DNA of 6,663 bases from Fibrobacter sp. (GCA_016295375.1 JAEDLI010000116.1:1-6663); one strand, 5' to 3'. Positions 1 to 5,774 are shown, counted from the first letter of the stretch. Numbers and translations: made by a program. Notes: generated from the letters alone by a model not told the origin.

Positions 1-474
1 GACCTGCTTGGCGATATCGACGGGAGCCGTCTGGAACTCACGCTCCACCAATACATGCCCGCGTTCCATTCCGAATACTGCGCGTTCGCCCGCGCCCTCA
101 CAACCGGCAGGCGATTCCCCGAATGCGGCAAGATTTGCACCCAGCACAAGGTGGAAATTCTGGACCACAAGGGAGAGCGGCATTTTCTGCAAAGTGACGC
201 CGAATGCCGAAACACGCTGTTCGTTGGCAAGCCCCAATCCGCCTTAAAGCTGTTGCCGGACTTGCGCGCCATCGGAGTGAACCACTTCCGTCTCGAAATG
301 CTCCAAGAAGACGCCGAAACGGTGCGGCGCAAGGTTTCCATCTACACCCAGGCAATTCGCGGAAGAATTTCCATCGACGAAGCCTCCCGTATGGCAGGAG
401 TCGAAGAAAAATACGGTCTATCCGAAGGCCAGCTCTTCAATGAAAGCGTCTGGCACGACCGCAAGAAGGCGTAA
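1..474 (+). CDS. Peptidase U32 family protein, C-terminal part (5' end outside window)
   Basis: The reading frame is open from the first base to TAA at 472-474, giving the last 157 residues. The stretch with HQYMPAFHSEYC (local residues 16-27), CGKIC (42-46), a hydrophilic turn, and CRNTLFVG (69-76) resembles the C-terminal half of collagenase-like peptidase U32 proteins. The four cysteines (27, 42, 46, 69) match the kind of cluster that binds a [4Fe-4S] centre in characterised U32 members such as UbiU/UbiV. Many family members act in tRNA or rRNA hydroxylation or ubiquinone hydroxylation rather than proteolysis. The exact substrate cannot be read from this fragment. The tail after residue 100 is helical-looking and ends in a basic HDRKKA. 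slyD follows on the same strand after 48 bases, but a promoter-like box lies in that gap, so co-transcription is not required. The family call is fairly sure; the function is open. Confidence 0.8.
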   Translation, partial: DLLGDIDGSRLELTLHQYMPAFHSEYCAFARALTTGRRFPECGKICTQHKVEILDHKGERHFLQSDAECRNTLFVGKPQSALKLLPDLRAIGVNHFRLEMLQEDAETVRRKVSIYTQAIRGRISIDEASRMAGVEEKYGLSEGQLFNESVWHDRKKA

Positions 475-478
475 TTTT

Positions 479-487
479 CTATATTTC
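479..487 (+). promoter_or_regulatory. Promoter-like box CTATATTTC upstream of slyD
   Basis: CTATATTTC lies 35 bases before the slyD start. The same CTATATTT octamer recurs at a comparable place before nadE and rpsO on the other strand. TATATTTC fits the TAnnTTTG form of the -7 element known in Bacteroidota, except for its last base. I see no convincing upstream element. That it is a promoter is inferred from position and recurrence. Confidence 0.5.
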
Positions 488-522
488 GCCTACTTTTTTA
501 CCCCATCACACAAGGATAAAAC

Positions 523-1137
523 ATGAAAATCGCCAACAAGACCGTGGTCCAGATGCACTACACCCTCACCTCCGACGAAGGAGCAGTCATTGACTCTTCC
601 GAAGGTCGCGAACCGCTCCAGTACATCCAGGGCGCCCACATGATCGTGGTAGGTCTTGAAAAGGCCATGGTGGGCCACGACGTAGGCGACAAGTTCGACG
701 TAAAGGTGATTCCCGCCGAAGGCTACGGCGAATACGACGAGACCCTCGCCCAAGAGGTTCCGCTGAACGTGTTCCAGGGAGTAGAAAAGATAGAACCCGG
801 TATGATGTTCTATGCCCAGACGCCCATGGGCCCCATGCCTATTCGGGTCAAGTCCGTTTCAGCAGACAAGGCGGTCATCGACGCCAACCACGAACTGGCG
901 GGCAAGAACTTGAACTTCGCCATCGAAGTGGTGAGCGTGCGGGAGGCCACCGAAGAGGAACTGAACCCCAAGGGCCACTGCTGCTGTGGCGGCAAGGGCG
1001 AAGGGGACTGCAAGTGCGGCGAAGAAGGCCACGAGTGCGAATGCGGAGGCGAAGGTCACGGCCATCACGGCCACAAGGAAAACTGCGACGGACAGGGCGG
1101 TTGCGGCTGCCCTAACCACGACAAACACCACAGCTAG
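523..1137 (+). CDS. slyD: FKBP-type peptidyl-prolyl cis-trans isomerase, SlyD type, with Cys/His-rich metal-binding tail
   Basis: The 204-residue product is close in length to E. coli SlyD (about 196). SlyD is a cytoplasmic prolyl isomerase and chaperone that also binds nickel and helps hydrogenase maturation in E. coli. The FKBP fold is split: residues 1-70 contain the family signature GLEKAMVGHDVGDKFDV, and residues 121-145 (NHELAGKNLNFAIEVVSVRE) complete it. The insert-in-flap chaperone domain lies at about 72-120. From residue 151 the protein becomes a Gly-rich tail with 10 Cys (153, 154, 155, 163, 165, 172, 174, 188, 194, 196) and 9 His, which should bind soft metal ions. The start is supported by AAGGA at 512-516, six bases before ATG. 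The TAG stop is also the first unit of a heptamer repeat array. Nickel delivery in this organism is inferred from the family. Confidence 0.95.
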   Translation: MKIANKTVVQMHYTLTSDEGAVIDSSEGREPLQYIQGAHMIVVGLEKAMVGHDVGDKFDVKVIPAEGYGEYDETLAQEVPLNVFQGVEKIEPGMMFYAQTPMGPMPIRVKSVSADKAVIDANHELAGKNLNFAIEVVSVREATEEELNPKGHCCCGGKGEGDCKCGEEGHECECGGEGHGHHGHKENCDGQGGCGCPNHDKHHS

Positions 1138-1176
1138 AGATTAGAGGTTAGAGACTAGGATTTAGTGACTAAGAAT
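1135..1176 (+). repeat. Heptamer array, consensus TAGRRNY, starting at the slyD stop codon
   Basis: Six consecutive 7-base units start at 1135, 1142, 1149, 1156, 1163 and 1170. All begin TAG except the last (TAAGAAT). Examples are TAGAGAT, TAGAGAC and TAGGATT. The first unit contains the slyD stop codon. Because 7 is 1 modulo 3, successive TAGs fall in all three plus-strand frames. The array ends where the first small hairpin begins. Confidence 0.85.
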
Positions 1177-1178
1177 CA

Positions 1179-1214
1179 CGCACTTCGTGCGCCTAAAATG
1201 AATGGCAAAGCCAT
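1179..1214. repeat. Two small hairpins between the inverted heptamer arrays
   Basis: CGCAC-TTC-GTGCG at 1179-1191 and ATGGC-AAA-GCCAT at 1202-1214 are perfect 5-bp stems with 3-base loops. They sit between the two heptamer arrays in the slyD/nadE convergent junction. Neither is followed by a T-tract on either strand, so they do not look like standard intrinsic terminators. They are symmetric and could form in RNA from either gene. Confidence 0.6.
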
Positions 1215-1221
1215 GATATTG

Positions 1222-1261
1222 TACTCTAGCCCCTAGATTCTAACCCCTAAATCCTATTCTA
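1222..1261 (-). repeat. Heptamer array, consensus TAGRRNY, starting at the nadE stop codon
   Basis: Read on the minus strand from 1261, the nadE stop TAG begins a 5-base unit (TAGAA). Five full heptamers follow, starting at 1256, 1249, 1242, 1235 and 1228, including TAGGATT, TAGGGGT and TAGGGGC. It is the mirror arrangement of the array after slyD. The segment TAGGATTTAG occurs in both arrays, giving a perfect 10-bp inverted repeat (1156-1165 against 1247-1256). Confidence 0.85.
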
Positions 1262-2803
1262 CACCTGCGATTCCGGGTATTCCGCGCCGAAAGCGTGACC
1301 CGAAATAGAAAGTATTGGCGGGAACTGGATTCGCTTGGCCAGGGCAATCCCGCGGAAACGCCTGTGCCAGGCCCGCATATCCTGCAAAGCCTCTTCGGGA
1401 GTCTTGAACAGGGACTTGAAATACTCCAGGTCCACGCCCAAGTCCTTGCAATAGCTTTCAAAGCCTGCCGCCAGGCGGGCTTCCGTGCTTTCCAGACTGT
1501 TCCCCCATTCCACCCATTCGGCAAAAAGCTTGTCGTGATACGGGTACTTGATGGGGTCGCCCTTTCCCTCGTCCACGTTCATGGCGTCGCTGAGTTCCGC
1601 ACTGGCAGGCACGTCTATAGAGGCCTGGGGGATAATTTCCTTGTCGCGGTTGATGTAGCGGGCCAGAGCATACACGTCCGTTTTCCACAGGTCGCCCAAG
1701 GCACACATGACACCGCAACTGTCCCCGTACAGGGTGCAGTAACCGGCGGTAGCTTCACTCTTGTTGCCGTTGCAGGTAATGCCCGCTCCAAGCACAGAGG
1801 CTACCGTCAACAGCACCGATGCCGAGCGGGTTCTGGCTTGCAGGTTCTCGTGGTTGATGCCTTCCACCTTTATGGGCGTATCGTCCCCTTCGAACTTGCA
1901 CTGTCCCAAGCTGTTGCAAACGGACTCTACGATGGCAGAAATAGGCGCCACCATGTAGGGGCTGCCCAGATTCTTCGCCAAGTCAGCCGCCGCATTCCGG
2001 GTAGTGGCCGAATTGAAACGGGTGGGCATGTTGATCAGGTAAACGTTCTTTGCACCAATAGCCTCCGCATAGAGTGCCGCCGACACAGCGCTGTCGATAC
2101 CACCGCTAGCCCCGATGACCATGCGGGGAATATGGAACTTTTTCAGGTTCTCCCGAATCATGAACACCAGGGCGTCGTGAATAAGGGCGATGCGGTCAGG
2201 CTTGACAACGGTATTCTGTGGGAATCCGGAAACAGAACCGTCCTCACCCACCTCTACCAGGCATTCCGACGATTCAAACCGGGGCATGGCAAACACCTGG
2301 TTTCCGCTTTTGTCCCAAATGCCGCTGCCGCCGTCCATGGCGTAAATGTTCTTGCCGCTGTTTTCGGTACCTACCAAATCCAGGTAGAAAATCGGCCACT
2401 GCAATTTTTGGGCATGGCCCGCACAGGCGTTACGGACAACCAGGTTCTTGCCTTCCGTAAAGGTGGAAAGTCCCGAAAGGACCTCAAAGTCGTAGCCCCA
2501 TTTTGCAGGTTTCCCTTTGCTAAAAAACACCCCACCGTCGGAAAGCATGTCGCTCCCGCCCAGCAGGATTTCGATTCCTTGGGAAAGTTCCGCCACCTTG
2601 TCCCTGAAGCCCCCACATTTTTGGAGAAACTCGACTTCGTCCCCTAGGGAACCCAGCATGGTAGAACCTTCGATAGCGTTCTGGGGCAAAAGCACCAGGT
2701 CGGCACCGGCCGCCTTGCCATGTTCCACAGCGACCCTTATCGCTTCAAAATTTTCTTCGGGTTTTCCAGCCCGCACAAAAAGCTGAGCCATAAAGACTTT
2801 CAT
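1259..2803 (-). CDS. nadE: NAD+ synthetase with a reduced N-terminal nitrilase-like domain
   Basis: The enzyme makes NAD+ from nicotinic acid adenine dinucleotide, ATP and an amino donor, the last step of NAD+ synthesis in the cytoplasm. The product is 514 residues. The synthetase domain (about 205-514) is complete to the eye: ATP-pyrophosphatase P-loop SGGIDS (233-238), ENLQARTRSA (319-328), TCNGNKSEATAGYCTLYGD (343-361), LWKTDVYALARYIN (372-385), IPQASIDVPASAEL (391-404), and a C-terminal HAFGAEYPESQ. The N-terminal nitrilase-like domain is recognisable by DGGSGIWDKSGN (157-168) but seems about 50 residues short. It shows Gln (residue 41) where the family's catalytic Glu is expected after LLP, and I find neither the KxxLPNY lysine region nor the ICEDxW cysteine region. 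It may therefore use free ammonia. The frame is open further upstream, but ATG at 2803 is preferred because of AGAGG five bases before it and because the promoter box lies just upstream. Confidence 0.92.
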   Translation of the reverse strand: MKVFMAQLFVRAGKPEENFEAIRVAVEHGKAAGADLVLLPQNAIEGSTMLGSLGDEVEFLQKCGGFRDKVAELSQGIEILLGGSDMLSDGGVFFSKGKPAKWGYDFEVLSGLSTFTEGKNLVVRNACAGHAQKLQWPIFYLDLVGTENSGKNIYAMDGGSGIWDKSGNQVFAMPRFESSECLVEVGEDGSVSGFPQNTVVKPDRIALIHDALVFMIRENLKKFHIPRMVIGASGGIDSAVSAALYAEAIGAKNVYLINMPTRFNSATTRNAAADLAKNLGSPYMVAPISAIVESVCNSLGQCKFEGDDTPIKVEGINHENLQARTRSASVLLTVASVLGAGITCNGNKSEATAGYCTLYGDSCGVMCALGDLWKTDVYALARYINRDKEIIPQASIDVPASAELSDAMNVDEGKGDPIKYPYHDKLFAEWVEWGNSLESTEARLAAGFESYCKDLGVDLEYFKSLFKTPEEALQDMRAWHRRFRGIALAKRIQFPPILSISGHAFGAEYPESQV

Positions 2804-2808
2804 AAAGA

Positions 2809-2813
2809 CCTCT
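2809..2813 (-). promoter_or_regulatory. Ribosome binding site that fixes the nadE start
   Basis: AGAGG on the minus strand lies five bases before ATG at 2803. A longer open frame reaches back to ATG at 2920, but that would add 39 residues unlike the family, run through the promoter box, and start inside a terminator-like hairpin. Confidence 0.75.
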
Positions 2814-2825
2814 TTTTCCAACGGA

Positions 2826-2856
2826 AAATATAGAATTATCGCAACTGGGGCGTCAT
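2826..2856 (-). promoter_or_regulatory. Putative nadE promoter
   Basis: The minus strand carries CTATATTT at 2833-2826, the same octamer as before slyD and rpsO, 22 bases before the nadE ATG. ATGACG at 2856-2851, 18 bases further upstream of TATATT, resembles a weak -35 element. An inverted repeat, CAACTG (2842-2847) and CAGTTG (2873-2878), lies around this upstream part and could be an operator, but that is only a possibility. Confidence 0.5.
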
Positions 2857-2891
2857 TATGGAGTGAGCACTGCAGTTGACGGGGAAGCATC

Positions 2892-2928
2892 GCAAAAAAT
2901 ATGCCAATGGCAACGGGCATTTTTTTGC
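2892..2928. terminator. Bidirectional terminator-like hairpin between pnp and nadE
   Basis: The two halves, 2892-2905 and 2916-2928, pair over 13 bp with one bulged T (2900) around a 10-base loop. The stem consists of an ATGCC/GGCAT core extended by A6/T6 and GC. Either strand therefore reads as a GC core followed by a T-run (T7 on plus, T6 on minus). On the minus strand it would act as a second terminator behind the one next to pnp, isolating nadE. On the plus strand no gene is present to need it. Confidence 0.6.
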
Positions 2929-2999
2929 AAAAGGCTTATTCCCGATTCAGTCTATTTACAGAATCACGAAAGTGTCAGGTTATGCCTTACATTTACTGT

Positions 3000-3033
3000 A
3001 AAAAAAAAGAATGCCGGGTTTTACCCGACATTC
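3000..3033 (-). terminator. Intrinsic terminator of the rpsO-pnp operon
   Basis: A stem of 11 pairs (3009-3019 with 3023-3033) around a 3-base loop is followed on the minus strand by nine Ts (3008-3000). The only non-Watson-Crick position is a G-U wobble in minus-strand RNA but a C-A mismatch in plus-strand RNA, so the structure favours minus transcription. It begins 23 bases after the pnp stop codon. Confidence 0.9.
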
Positions 3034-3056
3034 CTAATAAATTAACTAGAGTTCGA

Positions 3057-5309
3057 CTAGCCTTCAATCGGAGCTTCCGGAGCGGCTTCTGCAGCAGGTG
3101 CTTCGGCAGCCGGAGCTTCAGCCGGGGCGACCTTCGGAGGGAGGAGCGCCTTCATAGAAAGCTTCACCTTGCCCTTCGGGTCCACACCGAGGCAGAGCAC
3201 TTCGACTTCGTCACCAACGTGAACCACGTCTTCGACCTTATCGACGCGATGGTCGGCAAGTTCGGAGATGTGCACAAGACCGTCGCGACCCGGGAGGATT
3301 TCGACGAACGCGCCAAAGGGCTGAATCGTCTTGACCTTGCCCTTGTACTTGCGGCCCGGTTCGGGTTCGGCAGTGAGTTCTTCGATCATGCGGCGGCACA
3401 CAGCAGCGGCCTTGCCACTCGGGGCGGCAATGTCGATGTTGCCATCGTCGTCGATGTTGATGGAGCAACCCGTCTGAGACTGCATGCCCTTAATCACGGA
3501 GCCGCCGGAACCGATGACGTCGCGAATCTTGTTGGTGGGGATGCGCATCTTGATCATGGTCGGAGCCTTCTCGGAGACGTGCGGGCGCGGAGCGGCGAGG
3601 CCGAGTTCTGCCATCTTGCCGAGGATGTGCAGACGGCCTTGGCGTGCCTGTTCCAGGGCTTCGCGCATGAGTTCCGGCGTAATGCCGCGGATCTTGATAT
3701 CCATCTGGAAGGCAGTGATACCTTCGGCAGTACCCGTCACCTTAAAGTCCATATCGCCGAGGTGGTCTTCCGTACCGGTGATGTCGGTCAAGATCTTGAT
3801 CTTGCCGCCTTCCTTCACAGAACCCTTTTCGGAGATGAGGCCCATGGCGACACCTGCGACCGGAGCCTTGATAGGAACGCCAGCGTCCATAAGGCTCAAG
3901 CAACCACCGCAAACGGAGGCCATGGAAGAAGAACCGTTGGATTCCTGAATTTCGGAAACCACGCGGATGGTGTACGGGAAGTCTTCCGGCAGCGGGAGCA
4001 CTGCTGCGAGAGAACGTTCAGCGAGATGGCCGTGACCAATTTCGCGGCGGCTCATGCCGAGGCGCTTGCATTCACCCACGCAGTACGGCGGGAAGTTGTA
4101 ATGCAACATGTAGCTCTTGGAGCCTTCGCCCTGCAGGCTTTCGTAGCGCTGTTCGTCGGCCTTGGAGCCCAGCGTGCAAACCACGAGGCCCTGGGTTTCG
4201 CCACGCTGGAAGATCGCAGAACCGTGAGCGCTCGGGAGAACGCCGAGTTCGATTTCGATGGGGCGGACTTCGGTCGTCGTACGGCCGTCGAGGCGCACGT
4301 CTTCGTTCAGGATCATTTCGCGCATGGCAGTGCGTTCGTAGTCGCTGAAGATTGCCTTAGCGTCTGCAACGAGAGCAGGATCCTGTTCTTCGTCCTTGCC
4401 AATGATAGCGAGAATGCGTTCGTCTTCCAGCATCTTCGCGCAGAGGTCTGCCATAGCCGGATAGAAGTCGGTCTTCACCATGTTGGAGTGGACGTCCTTG
4501 TTCAATTCGTCCCACACCACTTCCTTCACCGTGGCAAGAAGCTTTTCGTGGGCTTCGCCAACGTGCTGGGGCTTCAGTTCCATCTTGGGCTTAGCGCAGC
4601 GGTCCACCAGTTCCTGTTGGGCCTTGCACATGAGCTTGATGGCTTCGTGACCGGCGAGAATTGCGTTGATCATCGTGTCTTCGGACACTTCGTAGGCACC
4701 GCCTTCCACCATGCAGACGGAATCTTCGGTACCGGCGACCACCAGGTCCAGATCGGCGCAGGCCATCTGTTCGTAGGTGGGCATCACGACGTTCTGACCA
4801 TCGACAACGGCCACGCGCACGGCGGCAACCTGCTGTTCGAAGGGCAGTTCAGACAGACCGATGGAGAGGGATGCTGCAGACACGCCCAGCACATCCGGTG
4901 CAAACTTGCGGTCAGCAGAAAGAACCTGCACGATCACCTGGACTTCGCGGGTGAAGTTCTCGGGGAACATGGGGCGAATGGGGCGGTCGATGATACGGGC
5001 AGAAAGAGTTTCCTCGTCACTGGGGCGTCCGGCTTCACGCTTGTTGTAGCCACCCGGCAGGCGACCAGCAGCGTAGGCCTTTTCGCGGTATTCGACGGTC
5101 AGGGGGAAGAAATCGCCTTCCTTCTCTTCGCCGTAACAAACGGTAGAAAGCACGAAGGCGTCACCCATCTTGGCGACGGCAGCACCACGTGCCTGCTTTG
5201 CAATACGGCCCGTTTCAAACGTGATGACTCGGCCGTCAGGAAGCGTCACGGACACTTCCTTGGGGTCCAGCATCTTGCCGTACTTTTGATGATATGCATC
5301 AATAGACAT
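3057..5309 (-). CDS. pnp: Polyribonucleotide nucleotidyltransferase (PNPase)
   Basis: PNPase degrades RNA 3' to 5' using phosphate and can add nucleotides in reverse. It works as a trimer in the cytoplasm and is often part of a degradosome. The 750 residues (E. coli about 711) show the full order: first RNase PH-like domain (about 12-145, with GGYNKREAGRPSDEE at 86-100 and IIDRPIRPMFP), helical linker (about 240-330), catalytic second RNase PH-like domain (about 338-540, with NFPPYCVGE, SNGSSSMASVCGG and the acidic EDHLGDMD at 514-521), KH domain (about 583-645, loop GSGG at 600-603) and S1 domain (about 652-722, GAFVEILPGRDGLVHISEL). The last about 25 residues are a Pro/Ala/Glu-rich tail, probably disordered. 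The region after FPPYCVGE (CKRLGMSRREIGHG) is slightly shorter than in E. coli. TGGAG lies seven bases before the ATG. rpsO ends 21 bases upstream, so the two form an operon, as in many bacteria. Confidence 0.98.
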   Translation of the reverse strand: MSIDAYHQKYGKMLDPKEVSVTLPDGRVITFETGRIAKQARGAAVAKMGDAFVLSTVCYGEEKEGDFFPLTVEYREKAYAAGRLPGGYNKREAGRPSDEETLSARIIDRPIRPMFPENFTREVQVIVQVLSADRKFAPDVLGVSAASLSIGLSELPFEQQVAAVRVAVVDGQNVVMPTYEQMACADLDLVVAGTEDSVCMVEGGAYEVSEDTMINAILAGHEAIKLMCKAQQELVDRCAKPKMELKPQHVGEAHEKLLATVKEVVWDELNKDVHSNMVKTDFYPAMADLCAKMLEDERILAIIGKDEEQDPALVADAKAIFSDYERTAMREMILNEDVRLDGRTTTEVRPIEIELGVLPSAHGSAIFQRGETQGLVVCTLGSKADEQRYESLQGEGSKSYMLHYNFPPYCVGECKRLGMSRREIGHGHLAERSLAAVLPLPEDFPYTIRVVSEIQESNGSSSMASVCGGCLSLMDAGVPIKAPVAGVAMGLISEKGSVKEGGKIKILTDITGTEDHLGDMDFKVTGTAEGITAFQMDIKIRGITPELMREALEQARQGRLHILGKMAELGLAAPRPHVSEKAPTMIKMRIPTNKIRDVIGSGGSVIKGMQSQTGCSINIDDDGNIDIAAPSGKAAAVCRRMIEELTAEPEPGRKYKGKVKTIQPFGAFVEILPGRDGLVHISELADHRVDKVEDVVHVGDEVEVLCLGVDPKGKVKLSMKALLPPKVAPAEAPAAEAPAAEAAPEAPIEG

Positions 5310-5330
5310 AGATTATCTCCAGTCCGCAGA

Positions 5331-5603
5331 TTAGCCGCGGAGACCGAGTTCCTTGATGAGAGCACGAGCGGCGACAATGTCCTTTTCGCCGTAGTACTTG
5401 AGGAGGTTCTTGCGCTTTGCGACCATCATGGAGAGCCCGCGCAGGGAGTGGAAGTCCTTCTTGTGAGTCTTGATGTGCTCGGTCAGGTTCTTGATCTTTT
5501 CGGTGAGGATAGCGACCTGCACGCGGACGTTTCCGGTATCCTTTTCGTTGGCGCCGAACTTGGCGGTGAGCTCTGCAGCTTTTTCCTTAGTGATAGTAGC
5601 CAT
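5331..5603 (-). CDS. rpsO: 30S ribosomal protein S15
   Basis: S15 binds the central domain of 16S rRNA early in 30S assembly. The product is 90 residues (E. coli 89) and carries the S15 signature across LTEHIKTHKKDFHSLRGL and the following MVAKRKNLLKYY. An ATG three codons further upstream (5612) is in frame, but the AAGGA site (5617-5613) abuts it with no spacer. That site stands nine bases before the ATG at 5603, and starting there gives MATITKEKAAEL, the usual S15 N-terminus. It is the first gene of the rpsO-pnp operon and is preceded by a leader with a nested stem structure and a promoter-like box. In several bacterial lineages S15 represses its own mRNA through such a leader, so autoregulation is likely but not shown here. 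Confidence 0.97.
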   Translation of the reverse strand: MATITKEKAAELTAKFGANEKDTGNVRVQVAILTEKIKNLTEHIKTHKKDFHSLRGLSMMVAKRKNLLKYYGEKDIVAARALIKELGLRG

Positions 5604-5612
5604 TATAGCCAT

Positions 5613-5617
5613 TCCTT
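5613..5617 (-). promoter_or_regulatory. Ribosome binding site that decides the rpsO start
   Basis: AAGGA on the minus strand directly touches the ATG at 5612 (spacing zero, unusable). It is nine bases from the ATG at 5603. This favours the 90-residue S15 over a 93-residue version. The site is preceded by a run of As, leaving it unpaired. Confidence 0.7.
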
Positions 5618-5649
5618 TTTTTGATTGTTTAACTAATTACATGTTTATG

Positions 5650-5724
5650 CCCGAGTTTCCCTGCTTTAGGCCCAGTGGAATTGGCGAATCTGGACGCAGG
5701 ACCAAGGCAAAAATGCAACTCGGG
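5650..5724 (-). promoter_or_regulatory. Structured rpsO leader, candidate S15-binding autoregulatory element
   Basis: In minus-strand RNA three stems nest. P1 is CCCGAGTT (5724-5717) with AACTCGGG (5657-5650), 8 bp perfect. P2 is TCCTGC (5701-5696) with GCAGGG (5664-5659), including one U-G pair. P3 is GTCCAG (5695-5690) with CTGGGC (5675-5670), including one U-G pair. P2 and P3 stack directly on one side and are separated by a 5-base bulge on the other. The apical loop is 14 bases, and a 15-base internal loop separates P1 from P2. The element sits between the promoter box and the ribosome binding site. Known S15 leaders in other phyla differ in sequence but use GU/GC-containing stems. The structure is visible; the ligand is inferred. 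Confidence 0.5.
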
Positions 5725-5726
5725 GG

Positions 5727-5735
5727 GAAATATAG
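5727..5735 (-). promoter_or_regulatory. Promoter-like box CTATATTTC for rpsO-pnp
   Basis: The minus strand reads CTATATTTC from 5735 to 5727, identical over nine bases to the box before slyD. Transcription would start a few bases further on, at or near the first strand of leader stem P1. The place where an upstream promoter element would be expected is occupied by the third heptamer array. Confidence 0.55.
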
Positions 5736-5774
5736 GTAAAAGGGGCTAGGATCTAGGGGCTAGGGACTAGGAAA
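5733..5774 (+). repeat. Third heptamer array, upstream of the rpsO promoter box
   Basis: Units of seven bases start at 5733, 5740, 5747, 5754, 5761 and 5768. The clear ones are TAGGATC, TAGGGGC and TAGGGAC; the first two and the last are degenerate. They keep the phase and consensus of the arrays around the slyD/nadE stops, and TAGGGGC is shared with the nadE array. Unlike those, this array follows no gene end. Its left end overlaps the rpsO promoter box. Confidence 0.75.

Noticed and set aside
490..1131. Minus-strand open frames opposite slyD
   Set aside because: They are shadows of slyD with no independent start signals or recognisable protein features.
1295..2647. 450-codon open frame on the plus strand opposite nadE
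   Set aside because: It is codon-aligned antisense to nadE, which has unmistakable family motifs. The antisense product has no recognisable motif, and its stop corresponds to a CTA leucine codon in nadE.
2804..2920. N-terminal extension of NadE from ATG at 2920
   Set aside because: It has no ribosome binding site match to the family start, and would run across the promoter box and a terminator-like hairpin. The ATG at 2803 has a well-spaced AGAGG.
2901..5624. 907-codon open frame on the plus strand opposite pnp and rpsO
   Set aside because: It is codon-aligned antisense to two clearly real genes, its product is His/Phe/Arg-rich with no recognisable domain, and its openness is explained by codon choice in pnp and rpsO.
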